NCBI GenBank assembly: GCA_039929265.1
Contig: JBDSRN010000086.1
Coordinates: 1 to 26,312 of the forward strand
Direction of reading: 5' to 3'
Source of the DNA: ZC4RG30 sp039929265
Lineage (GTDB): Bacteria; Pseudomonadota; Gammaproteobacteria; Steroidobacterales; Steroidobacteraceae
Length of the DNA stretch: 26,312 nucleotides
The notes beneath the pieces were generated by a model. That model made no database searches, was not told where the DNA came from, and saw only the letters and a list, made by a program, of their open reading frames with translations. The position numbers and the translations under genes are program-made. Positions 1 through 7,397 of this stretch are shown here, in pieces; position 1 is the stretch's first letter; the number at the start of each line of letters is the position of its first letter.

Positions 1-1341
1 GCGTGCGTACAGCGACAGCGCTGTATCCAGCGCCCAGCGCAGACCGATCGCGTCATAGTCGTTGAACACGATGCCGGTACCTTTGGTGTGCTGCGTATCG
101 AAGTGCTGTACGGAGTCCGCAAGACCCCCGGTGCGACGCACGATCGGAATGGTTCCGTAGCGCAGGCTGTACATCTGGTTCAGGCCGCAGGGCTCGTACT
201 GCGAAGGCATGAGGAACATGTCGCTCGCGCCCACGATCCAGTGCGCGAGCTCGTCGCTGTAGCCGCGGTGGAACGCCACCCGCGAGGGATGCAGCGCGCT
301 GAGCTTGCCAAAGAAAGTCTCGTAGCGCGCCTCGCCGGTGCCGAGGACGACGAGGCTCGCGGCGCTTGCGTCGAGCACCGCGGGCAACACCTCCATCACC
401 AGATCGAATCCTTTCTGCACGGCGAGCCGACTGACGATGCCGATGAGCGGCGTGCGCTCGCCGCCGTGAAGCTGCAGCCGCTTGAGCAACTGCTGCTTGA
501 GCGTCGCCTTCACGCCGAGCTGCGCGGCGTTGTAGTGCAGCGGAAGATATCTGTCGTTGCGCGGATCCCATTCGTCGTAGTCGACCCCGTTGAGAATGCC
601 GCTCAGGGACGCGGCGCGTGTGCGTAGCGCCGCCTGCATGCCCATGCCGTACGCATCTGTCTGGATCTCCGCGGCATACGTCGGACTCACGGTGTTGATG
701 TGATCGGCATGCAGGATGCCGTGCTTCAGCGCATTGATCTGCCCGTAGGCGTCGGGTGGCTCGAGCATGCTCGTCTGCGTGAGCAGGCCTACGTCGGCAG
801 ACGCTGCGGCGGGAAAACCGCCCTGGTAGCCGATGTTGTGGATGGTGAACACGCTGCGCGTCTTCCTGAACAACTCGTCCCACGCGTACACCGTTTTCAG
901 CAGCAATGGCCCGAACGCGGTGTGCCAGTCGTTGCAATGCAGGATGTGCGGTGCGAAACCCATGCGTTGGCAGCACAGGATCGCGGCGTGCGTCAGCACG
1001 AGAAAACGCAGGTGATCATCGCGATCATCCGTGTACAGCGTCGCGCGCGCGTACAGCGCGGGGCAGTCGATGAGGTAGATGAAATTCTCGCTGCCGGGCA
1101 GTCGCAGCGTCAGCACCGAGAACACGATCTTGTGCGTGCCCAGGGTGAGCGGGATGTTGTGCAGGAACTCGACCGGATAGATCGCATGCGCGGTGCGATC
1201 GATCTGCGCGTAGCAGGGCATGAACACGCGGATGTCGTGTCCGCCGGCGTGCAGGTACTTGCCCAGCGCGCCGGCGACGTCGGCAAGGCCGCCTGTCTTT
1301 GCCAGCGGCGCCACTTCCGAGGCGATGAAACAGATCCGCAT
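1..1341 (-). CDS. glgA: Glycogen synthase (ADP-glucose), C-terminus beyond the window
   Basis: Transfers glucose from ADP-glucose to the non-reducing end of a growing alpha-1,4-glucan (GT5 family, cytoplasm). The N-terminus reads MRICFIASEVAPLAKTGG, carrying the KTGG nucleotide-sugar loop of the GT5 N-terminal Rossmann domain. HNIGYQGGFP follows in mid-domain, then the C-terminal GT-B half with GIVSRLAVQKGFD, the strongly conserved EPCGLNQMYSLRYGTIP and RRTGGL. The frame is still open at base 1; about 447 codons are visible against a usual 480 or so, so only a short tail is missing. ATG at 1341 is chosen because it gives the family-typical MRI start and lies about 10 bases after an AGGA. An in-frame ATG at 1347 is the alternative. 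It diverges from the gene at 1397, with about 55 bases between the starts. The remaining glg genes would have to lie to the left, outside the window. Confidence 0.93.
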   Translation of the reverse strand, partial: MRICFIASEVAPLAKTGGLADVAGALGKYLHAGGHDIRVFMPCYAQIDRTAHAIYPVEFLHNIPLTLGTHKIVFSVLTLRLPGSENFIYLIDCPALYARATLYTDDRDDHLRFLVLTHAAILCCQRMGFAPHILHCNDWHTAFGPLLLKTVYAWDELFRKTRSVFTIHNIGYQGGFPAAASADVGLLTQTSMLEPPDAYGQINALKHGILHADHINTVSPTYAAEIQTDAYGMGMQAALRTRAASLSGILNGVDYDEWDPRNDRYLPLHYNAAQLGVKATLKQQLLKRLQLHGGERTPLIGIVSRLAVQKGFDLVMEVLPAVLDASAASLVVLGTGEARYETFFGKLSALHPSRVAFHRGYSDELAHWIVGASDMFLMPSQYEPCGLNQMYSLRYGTIPIVRRTGGLADSVQHFDTQHTKGTGIVFNDYDAIGLRWALDTALSLYAR

Positions 1342-1384
1342 CGACATCCAATCCTGTGTGAGCTGGCGGTGCTGGTGGTAACGG

Positions 1385-1390
1385 TATCAT
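1385..1390 (+). promoter_or_regulatory. Putative -10 element TATCAT, six bases before the start codon
   Basis: TATCAT matches the sigma70 -10 consensus at 5 of 6 positions. It lies in the short gap between the divergent glgA and serine-hydrolase-like genes. Only six bases separate it from ATG 1397, and no Shine-Dalgarno sequence is visible. If it is used, the transcript would be leaderless or nearly so. No good -35 hexamer is visible 16-18 bases upstream. Confidence 0.3.
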
Positions 1391-1396
1391 CCGGTC

Positions 1397-2500
1397 ATGC
1401 GCAAACTGATGATAGCCATCACCTTGGTGCTCCTGCTGCTCACCTCCAGTGCGGTAGGCCTGCTGGCGGCGGACTGGCCGTTCTGGCAGCGCGCGTGGGC
1501 GTGGCATCAGCAGACGTGGCCGGATGCGATGCCGGGCGCACGCATCGAGATTGCCGGTGCGCCGGAGGTGCCATGGCCCTTCCCGCCGACCGGGACGGAG
1601 GCCGGCGACCCAATACTGCTGCGCGCCGCCGCCGGAGCGGGTCAGCACGAAGCGTTGCTCGTGCTGGACGGCGAGCGCCTGCTGTTCGAGCAGTACGGGC
1701 CAGGCGTGGATGCGGCCACACGGCTTTCTAGCCGCGAGCTCGCGAGTGTGCTGCCGGCGTTACTGTATGGCATCGCCCTGGCGGCGGGCACCGTGCCTGG
1801 GCTCGATTCGCCGGTGCGGAGCGTGCTCACCGAATGGCGCGACGACCCGCGCGGCAACATGACGCCGCGGCAATTGTTGTGGAACCTGAGCGGGCTCGAG
1901 TCACCTGCGCTGGTGCCGTGGAATCCGCTGCATCGCCGGGCGCGGCTGGCATCGGGCCCGGACTTCGCGCGCGCCGCGCTGGATTTCCGGCTGGTGTATC
2001 CGGCCGGCAGCCATTTCGAACCCTCGCCCGCGAACCCGCAGCTCATGGGTCTTTTGCTGGAACGCGCCGCCGGCATGCCGTTCGCGCAGTACCTGCAGAC
2101 GCGGCTATGGCAGCCGCTCGGGGCCGGCCCGGCCAGCGCGATGGCAGATCGCACTACCGGTCGGATGGCCCTGCATTGCTGCTTCGACGCGAGCGCGCGG
2201 GACTGGCTGCGCGTGGGCGCGTTGCTTGCGAACGGCGGCGAGGTGGCGACCGGGAAAAGACGCGTCCGTGTGTTGCCCCCGACGTGGCTGGAACAGATGA
2301 GCACCGCCGCTGCGGTGAATCCGGGCTATGGGCTTGGGTTGGAAGTGGCACGGACCCGCTCCGGCGCGCGACTGTTGCATCTCGGCGGGTCGGGACGCGA
2401 TCTGTGGATTGTTCCGGAAAAGCGCTTGGTCGTGCTGCACTTCCGCAGGGCGGCGCAACCCCCGGACGGTGCGTTTCAGGCTGCATTGCAGGCAATGTGA
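1397..2500 (+). CDS. Exported beta-lactamase-fold (serine hydrolase-like) protein, probably catalytically dead
   Basis: A 367-residue protein with an N-terminal hydrophobic segment (residues 4-24) that works as a signal peptide or anchor, so it is probably periplasmic. The body resembles the beta-lactamase / penicillin-binding-like family (PF00144). LLYGIALAAG followed by LDSPVRSVL and MTPRQLLWNLSGL matches the helix after the nucleophile and the TIRHLLTHTSGL region. A GMPFAQYLQTRLWQPLGA block and a C-terminal HLGGSGRDLWIVPEKRLVV block follow. The hallmark SxxK does not exist: the aligned place reads RLSSRELASVLP, with no Lys at +3 from any Ser. The YxN motif reads EPSPANPQ. The fold assignment is fairly secure, but esterase or beta-lactamase activity is not supported. 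Binding or scaffold roles are possible. It diverges from glgA and ends before the RND operon. Confidence 0.8.
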   Translation: MRKLMIAITLVLLLLTSSAVGLLAADWPFWQRAWAWHQQTWPDAMPGARIEIAGAPEVPWPFPPTGTEAGDPILLRAAAGAGQHEALLVLDGERLLFEQYGPGVDAATRLSSRELASVLPALLYGIALAAGTVPGLDSPVRSVLTEWRDDPRGNMTPRQLLWNLSGLESPALVPWNPLHRRARLASGPDFARAALDFRLVYPAGSHFEPSPANPQLMGLLLERAAGMPFAQYLQTRLWQPLGAGPASAMADRTTGRMALHCCFDASARDWLRVGALLANGGEVATGKRRVRVLPPTWLEQMSTAAAVNPGYGLGLEVARTRSGARLLHLGGSGRDLWIVPEKRLVVLHFRRAAQPPDGAFQAALQAM

Positions 2501-2513
2501 AGAAACTATGAAA

Positions 2514-2531
2514 GCAGGCATTTGAGCCTGC
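2514..2531 (+). terminator. Perfect 6-bp hairpin after the hydrolase-like gene; possible terminator
   Basis: GCAGGC and GCCTGC form a perfect inverted repeat around the loop ATTTGA, 14 bases after the stop at 2500. There is no T-run after it, so intrinsic termination is uncertain; it could be an RNA-stabilising or Rho-linked structure. Confidence 0.35.
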
Positions 2532-2619
2532 CCGGGCCAGTGGTCGACCTTCCTTTTGCCGCAGCCCCGATGCGATACTGAAAAGCTCACTTCGCCAGCC
2601 ACTTCGGATTAGTACGGTC

Positions 2620-3783
2620 ATGGCCGACTCGCGCTCCATCGTGACCCGCATCAGCATGGTTGTCGCCCTCGTCAGCCTCGGCTGGGCGATCTACGCGTCC
2701 AAGCATCAGACCAATGGCGGAGGATTCGCGCCGCCCGCCGGTGGTGGTGCGGTTGCGGGCGCTCGTCCGGCCGGACCAGGTGGCGGTGCGCCCGGTGCTC
2801 GTCCGTCCGGTGCCGGCGCGATCGCCGTCATCACGTCCGTGGCACGCTCTGAAACGCTCGATGTCGGCATCGAGGCGCTGGGTACGGCGAAGGCCAACGA
2901 AGCCGTCGACATCACCTCCAAGATCTCCAACATCGTCACCGCGATCCACTTCCGCGATGGCGAGCAGGTGAAGGCGGGCCAGGTTCTGGTCGAGCTGGAC
3001 GCGGCGCAGGCCACCGCGGATCTCGCCGCGGCGACCGCCGATTTCACCGACAGCGTCAGCCAGTTCAACCGCAGTCGCGAGCTCGTCGCGACGCAGGCGT
3101 TGTCGAAGGCGCAGTTCGAGCAGCTCGAATCGGCGATGAAGGCCAACCAGGCACGCGTCGCCGCGGCCAAGGCGAAATTCAACGACACGTACATCCGCGC
3201 ACCGTTCAGCGGTCGCGTGGGTCTGCGACGCGTCAGCCTGGGCACGCTCATCAGCCCCGGTACGGTCATCGCCACGCTCGACGACACCAGCGTCATCAAG
3301 GTCGATTTCGCCGTGCCCGACGTGTTCGTCGGCTCGCTGCGCGATGGCCTTACCGTGACGGCGAGCACTACGGCGATCGCGGGGCGAATGTTCGAGGGGC
3401 GCGTCACCAGCGTCGACTCACGCATCGATCCGAGCACGCGTTCGGTCATGGTCCGCGCCGTCCTGCCGAATCGCGACGCGCAGTTGCGCCCGGGCATGTT
3501 CCTCACGGTCTCGCTCGCGAAGGACAGGCGCGAGGCGCTGGTAATTCCCGAAGAGGCCCTGGTGCCGGAGCAGAGCAAGCAGTTCGTGTATGTCGTGCAG
3601 GACGGCAAGGCCAGGAAGCGCGAAGTGCAGATCGGCCTGCGTCAGCCTGGTCGCGTCGAGGTGTCGGCGGGCCTGACGGTGGGCGAGATCATCGTCACAG
3701 AGGGTACGCAGAAGATTCGTGAAGGCAGCACCGTGCGCGAGCTGCAGGCCGCGGCCGGCCCGGTGGTCAAGGCAACGACATGA
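2620..3783 (+). CDS. RND efflux periplasmic adaptor (membrane fusion protein, HlyD/MexE-like)
   Basis: Links the inner-membrane RND pump to an outer-membrane channel. The 387-residue protein is anchored by one N-terminal membrane helix (about residues 10-27); there is no lipobox, so it is not a lipoprotein as AcrA is. A flexible Gly/Ala/Pro-rich linker (about 32-67) follows. The first lipoyl half is VTAIHFRDGEQVKAGQVLVE (106-125). An Ala/Gln-rich helical hairpin covers about 128-185. The second lipoyl half includes IRAPFSGRVGLRRVSLGTLI (about 191-211), with the beta-barrel and membrane-proximal domains behind it (RPGMFLTVSL, VIPEEALVP). The stop overlaps the permease start (ATGA at 3780-3783), so the two are translationally coupled. 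No outer-membrane factor or local regulator gene is present, so the pump probably uses a TolC-like channel encoded elsewhere. Substrate unknown. Confidence 0.92.
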   Translation: MADSRSIVTRISMVVALVSLGWAIYASKHQTNGGGFAPPAGGGAVAGARPAGPGGGAPGARPSGAGAIAVITSVARSETLDVGIEALGTAKANEAVDITSKISNIVTAIHFRDGEQVKAGQVLVELDAAQATADLAAATADFTDSVSQFNRSRELVATQALSKAQFEQLESAMKANQARVAAAKAKFNDTYIRAPFSGRVGLRRVSLGTLISPGTVIATLDDTSVIKVDFAVPDVFVGSLRDGLTVTASTTAIAGRMFEGRVTSVDSRIDPSTRSVMVRAVLPNRDAQLRPGMFLTVSLAKDRREALVIPEEALVPEQSKQFVYVVQDGKARKREVQIGLRQPGRVEVSAGLTVGEIIVTEGTQKIREGSTVRELQAAAGPVVKATT

Positions 3784-6700
3784 CCATCTCGGATCTCTCG
3801 ATCCGCAGACCGGTGTTCGCCACCGTGCTGTCGCTGCTGCTGCTGATCCTGGGCGTGATGGCCGCGCTGCGCCTGCCGATCCGCGAGTATCCGGACGTCA
3901 GCGCTCCCGTCGTGAACGTGTTTACCAGCTATCGCGGCGCATCCGCGTCCGTCATCGAGGCGCGCATCACGCAGGTGCTGGAGAACGAGATCGCCGGCAT
4001 CGAGGGCATCGACAAGCTCAACTCCTCCAGCCGTGACGAATCTTCCATCCTCAACATCGAGTTCACGCCAGAACGTGACATGGAGTCCGCGGCCAACGAC
4101 GTGCGCGATCGCGTCTCACGCGTGCTAAGCCGCCTGCCGGAAGAAGCCAATCCGCCGCAGATCAGCAAGGTCAGCGACAGCGCGGATCCGGTGATGATCA
4201 TCATCCTGAGCAGTCCGACGCTCCATCCTCTCGAACTCACTGACTACGCCCAGCGCTACCTGGTCGATCGCTTTGCCTCGGTACCGGGTGTCGCGACCGT
4301 GCGCATGGGCGGCGCGCGGCGCTATGCGATGCGCGTTTGGCTCGATCGCGGCGGGCTCGCCGCGCGCCAGATCACTGTCGGCGACGTCGAAGCCGCGCTG
4401 CGCGCCGAGAACGTTGAGTTGCCAGCGGGCCGCATCGAATCGGCCGAGCGCGAGTTCACCCTGCGCACTGACACGTCGATGACCAACGAGTCGGATTTCC
4501 GCGCGCTGGTCGTGGGTCGCGGCGCGGATGGCTATCTCGTGCGGCTGGGGGAAGTCGCCCGGGTCGAAATCGCCGCCGAGGACCAGCGCAGCTATGCGCG
4601 AGTCAACGGCGCGCCTGCCATTTTCCTGCCGATCGTTGCGCAATCCACTGCGAATATCCTGGAAGTCTCGAAGGGCATCAAGCAAGAGCTCGCGCGCATC
4701 CAGCCGACGCTGCCCAAGGACATGGCGCTTGAGATCAACTTGGACAATTCCATCTTCATTCTGGAGTCGATGAAGAAGGTGCTGCACGCGCTCGCCGAGA
4801 CCCTGGTGGTCGTGCTCGTGGTGATCTTCCTGTTCCTCGGCAGCATGCGCGCCACGCTCATTCCCGCGGTCACGATTCCAGTCTCGCTGTTCGCCGCCGC
4901 CACCGTGATGACGGCGCTGGGCTACTCCGTCAATACACTCACGCTGCTCGGCGCAGTGCTTGCCATCGGTCTGGTGGTCGACGATGCGATCGTCGTGCTC
5001 GAGAACATCGTGAGGCGAATCGAGCAGGGTGAGCCTGCGCTGCTCGGGGCGATCAACGGCAGCCGCGAAATCGGCTTCGCGGTAGTCGCCACGACAATGG
5101 TGCTCGTGGCGGTGTTCCTGCCCATTTCCTATCTGCAGGGCAACGTCGGACGCATGTTCAGCGAGTTCGGAATAACCGTGGCCGCCGCCGTGGTGTTCTC
5201 CGCTCTGGTAGCGCTGACGCTCACACCGATGATGACCTCGAAGCTGTTCGGAGCGGGTATCGAGCGCGGGCGCTTTGCCACCTTCGTGGACGACCTGTTC
5301 CAGCGCTTCGCCCTCGGCTACGAGGCCAGGCTGCGCTACGTGCTGGTCGGTCGCCGGCCCATCATCGTGCTGTCGGCCGCGGGTGTGTCGGCTGCCGCGG
5401 TGATCTGCCTGATGGTGATCGGCTGGCCGATCAAGGGACTCAAGCTGCCGCAGGAATTCATTCCGGCGGAGGACCGCGCTGCTATCCAGATCCAGATCAG
5501 CGCCCCGGAAGGCTCGAGTCTCGCCTACACCGACCGGCAGATCCGTCGCGTCGCGGACATCGCGCGCGACGAAGTAAAGCGCGGCAACGCGCTGGGCGTG
5601 AACGAGCGTACGGGCTCGTTCGGTCGGGGCGACGTCAGCTCGGGACAGATCTTCATGCCGCTCTCGCTGTGGGACAAGCGCGAGGAGAGCGCAGAGCAGA
5701 TCGTACAGCGCCTGCGCGTGCGCACGGCCGACGTGCCTGGCGTGCGCGTGAACCCGATCGCGCCACGCGGCAACTTCGGCGGCTACGGCAAGCCAGTGCA
5801 GATAGTGCTGCAGGGTTCCGAATACAGCGAGCTCGTCGCTCTGGCGGACAAGATCATCGACAAGGCGCAGCAGAATCCGCGCCTGTTCAACGTCGAATCC
5901 GATTACCTGGAGCGCAAGCCGCAGTTCGCCCTCAGCATTGATCGCAACAAGGCAGCAGACCTGGGTGTGTCGCTCAGCAATGTGGGTCGGGTGCTTGAGA
6001 CCATGCTCGGCTCGCGCGTGGTCACCACCTTCCCGCGAGGCGGCGATGAATACAATGTGATTCTGCAGGCGCGCGAGGAACAGCGCGCGTCGGTCAGCGA
6101 TCTCGACAACATCTACGTGCGCTCGGATTCCTCGCGCTCGCTGATCCCGCTCGCCAGCCTCGTGCGTATCGAAGAGCAGGCGGGTGCGATCGAATTGAGG
6201 CGCTTCAATCGCCTGCGCTCCGTGACAGTGGCGGCGAATCTCGCGGCAGGTTATTCGCTCGGCGATGCGCTCGAGTTCATGGACGGGGTCATCAAGGAGG
6301 TTGCGCCGAACGGGGCGCAGGTGGACTACAACGGTGAATCGCGCGAGCTCAAGCGCTCGGCGAGCGGCCTGTATCTCACCTTCGGTTTCGCGCTGCTCAT
6401 CGTGTACCTCGTGCTCGCTGCGCAGTTCGAAAGCTTCGTGCATCCGCTCGTGATCCTGGCAGCGGTGCCCATGGCGCTGACCGGCGCGATATTCGGTCTA
6501 TGGCTGTTCGGTTCGACCATCAACGTGTTCAGCCAGATCGGCGCGGTGATGCTGATCGGGATCGCGAGCAAGAACGGCATCCTGATCGTCGAGTTCGCGA
6601 ATCAGCTACGCGATCGCGGCGAGGAGTTCCTCGAGGCCATCATTCACTCTTCACGGGTGCGTCTGCGCCCCGTGTTGATGACCAGTCTGGCGACCGCCGC

Positions 6701-6935
6701 CGGCGCGATGCCTCTGATGATGGCCTCTGGCGCGGGTGCCGAGAGCCGTCAGTCGATCGGCGCGACCGTGTTCTTCGGCGCCACCACCGCCGTTGCGCTC
6801 ACGCTGTTCGTGGTGCCCACGCTGTACGTACTCATCGCCCGCAATACGCGCTCGCCTCAGTACGTGACGCGGCTCATCGAGAAGCTCAAGTCGGTGCGCT
6901 CAAAAGAGGCGCTCGAGCCCGTGATTCCCCACTAA
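3780..6935 (+). CDS. RND multidrug efflux permease (HAE1 family, AcrB/MexB/MdtB-like)
   Basis: An inner-membrane, proton-driven exporter of 1051 residues, the normal HAE1 size. It starts with the classic SIRRPVFATVLSLLLLILG first helix and REYPDVSAPVVNV pore-domain entry. The proton-relay pair is D401-D402 in GLVVDDAIVVLENI (helix 4). The partner Lys is K931 in SKNGILIVEFANQ (helix 10). The RLRPVLMTSLATAAGAMPL motif sits near helix 11. The two large periplasmic loops lie at about 35-335 and 560-870. All residues needed for transport appear present, so it should be active. It is coupled to the adaptor by a 4-base overlap. A long open frame antisense to it is a codon-bias shadow. The exported compound cannot be predicted from sequence alone; antibiotics, detergents, dyes or metabolites are all possible. 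Confidence 0.95.
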   Translation: MTISDLSIRRPVFATVLSLLLLILGVMAALRLPIREYPDVSAPVVNVFTSYRGASASVIEARITQVLENEIAGIEGIDKLNSSSRDESSILNIEFTPERDMESAANDVRDRVSRVLSRLPEEANPPQISKVSDSADPVMIIILSSPTLHPLELTDYAQRYLVDRFASVPGVATVRMGGARRYAMRVWLDRGGLAARQITVGDVEAALRAENVELPAGRIESAEREFTLRTDTSMTNESDFRALVVGRGADGYLVRLGEVARVEIAAEDQRSYARVNGAPAIFLPIVAQSTANILEVSKGIKQELARIQPTLPKDMALEINLDNSIFILESMKKVLHALAETLVVVLVVIFLFLGSMRATLIPAVTIPVSLFAAATVMTALGYSVNTLTLLGAVLAIGLVVDDAIVVLENIVRRIEQGEPALLGAINGSREIGFAVVATTMVLVAVFLPISYLQGNVGRMFSEFGITVAAAVVFSALVALTLTPMMTSKLFGAGIERGRFATFVDDLFQRFALGYEARLRYVLVGRRPIIVLSAAGVSAAAVICLMVIGWPIKGLKLPQEFIPAEDRAAIQIQISAPEGSSLAYTDRQIRRVADIARDEVKRGNALGVNERTGSFGRGDVSSGQIFMPLSLWDKREESAEQIVQRLRVRTADVPGVRVNPIAPRGNFGGYGKPVQIVLQGSEYSELVALADKIIDKAQQNPRLFNVESDYLERKPQFALSIDRNKAADLGVSLSNVGRVLETMLGSRVVTTFPRGGDEYNVILQAREEQRASVSDLDNIYVRSDSSRSLIPLASLVRIEEQAGAIELRRFNRLRSVTVAANLAAGYSLGDALEFMDGVIKEVAPNGAQVDYNGESRELKRSASGLYLTFGFALLIVYLVLAAQFESFVHPLVILAAVPMALTGAIFGLWLFGSTINVFSQIGAVMLIGIASKNGILIVEFANQLRDRGEEFLEAIIHSSRVRLRPVLMTSLATAAGAMPLMMASGAGAESRQSIGATVFFGATTAVALTLFVVPTLYVLIARNTRSPQYVTRLIEKLKSVRSKEALEPVIPH

Positions 6936-6997
6936 GGCGTTCCTGTCGGCCGCCGCCACGGTCGACCTTCCTGCTGTCCTATGGCTGCAACGGCCTC

Positions 6998-7018
6998 CCG
7001 CGGCCAACATGGCCGCGG
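6998..7018 (+). terminator. Perfect 8-bp GC hairpin between RND permease and lipoprotein gene
   Basis: CCGCGGCC (6998-7005) and GGCCGCGG (7011-7018) pair perfectly around the loop AACAT. It lies between the permease stop (6935) and the Shine-Dalgarno sequence of the lipoprotein gene. It lacks a T-tract, so it may attenuate or process the message rather than terminate it. Confidence 0.4.
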
Positions 7019-7038
7019 ACTGACAACAGGAGAGACCA

Positions 7039-7278
7039 ATGCGTTCGAACAATTACAAGATGACGACGATGCTGACTGCCGGGGTGGCCGCTCTCGTGCT
7101 TGGCCTGTCGGCCTGCGAGAAGAAGGGGCCCATCGAACAGGCCGGCGAAGAGGTCGACGAGGCCGTGAGCACGCTCAAGAATGGCGGCAAGGAAACTACG
7201 GCCGACAAGTTGGATGACGCTGGCGACAAGGTCTCTGATGCGGCCAGCGAAGCCAAGGATGCGGTGACAGGCAAATAG
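7039..7278 (+). CDS. Small lipoprotein, acidic and helical, function unknown
   Basis: A 79-residue protein with a lipoprotein signal peptide: basic N-terminus, hydrophobic stretch, and the lipobox L-S-A-C ending at Cys26. The residue after Cys is Glu, not Asp, which favours outer-membrane sorting under the usual rule. The mature part is only about 54 residues. It is rich in Lys, Asp, Glu and Ala with heptad-like spacing (EEVDEAVSTLKNGGKETT, then KLDDAGDKVSDAASEAKDAV), so it probably forms one or two amphipathic helices. This resembles small stress-associated or Lpp-like envelope proteins, but I do not recognise a named family. A strong AGGAGAG ribosome site at 7028-7034 fixes the start. It follows the RND pump on the same strand but is separated by 103 bases containing a hairpin, so it may have its own transcript. 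Confidence 0.85.
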   Translation: MRSNNYKMTTMLTAGVAALVLGLSACEKKGPIEQAGEEVDEAVSTLKNGGKETTADKLDDAGDKVSDAASEAKDAVTGK

Positions 7279-7285
7279 CCTGTCA
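7265..7285 (+). terminator. Perfect 8-bp hairpin overlapping the lipoprotein stop codon
   Basis: TGACAGGC (7265-7272) and GCCTGTCA (7278-7285) pair perfectly around AAATA; the TAG stop (7276-7278) lies in the loop and first stem base. No T-run follows. It probably protects the 3' end or helps terminate the short lipoprotein mRNA. Confidence 0.4.
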
Positions 7286-7397
7286 ATCGCCCGAAGCGCG
7301 CTTAGCCGATTGTTTTATATCGGTATTCCGCTTGCTCTGACGGGGCGGAGTGAAGGCGGCTGATAGACTGGGCCGCCTTTCCGCCCCCGTTTCTACC

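Noticed and set aside
53..976. Minus-strand open frame of 307 codons inside glgA
   Set aside because: Out of frame with the glycogen synthase reading, which has all GT5 motifs; Arg/His-rich shadow.
1397..2500. Beta-lactam resistance gene
   Set aside because: The fold is similar but SxxK and YxN are missing, so no resistance function can be claimed.
4125..6443. Open frame of 772 codons antisense to the RND permease
   Set aside because: It lies wholly opposite a well-conserved permease gene, and its translation is His/Arg/Glu-rich without domains, which is typical of antisense shadows in GC-rich DNA.
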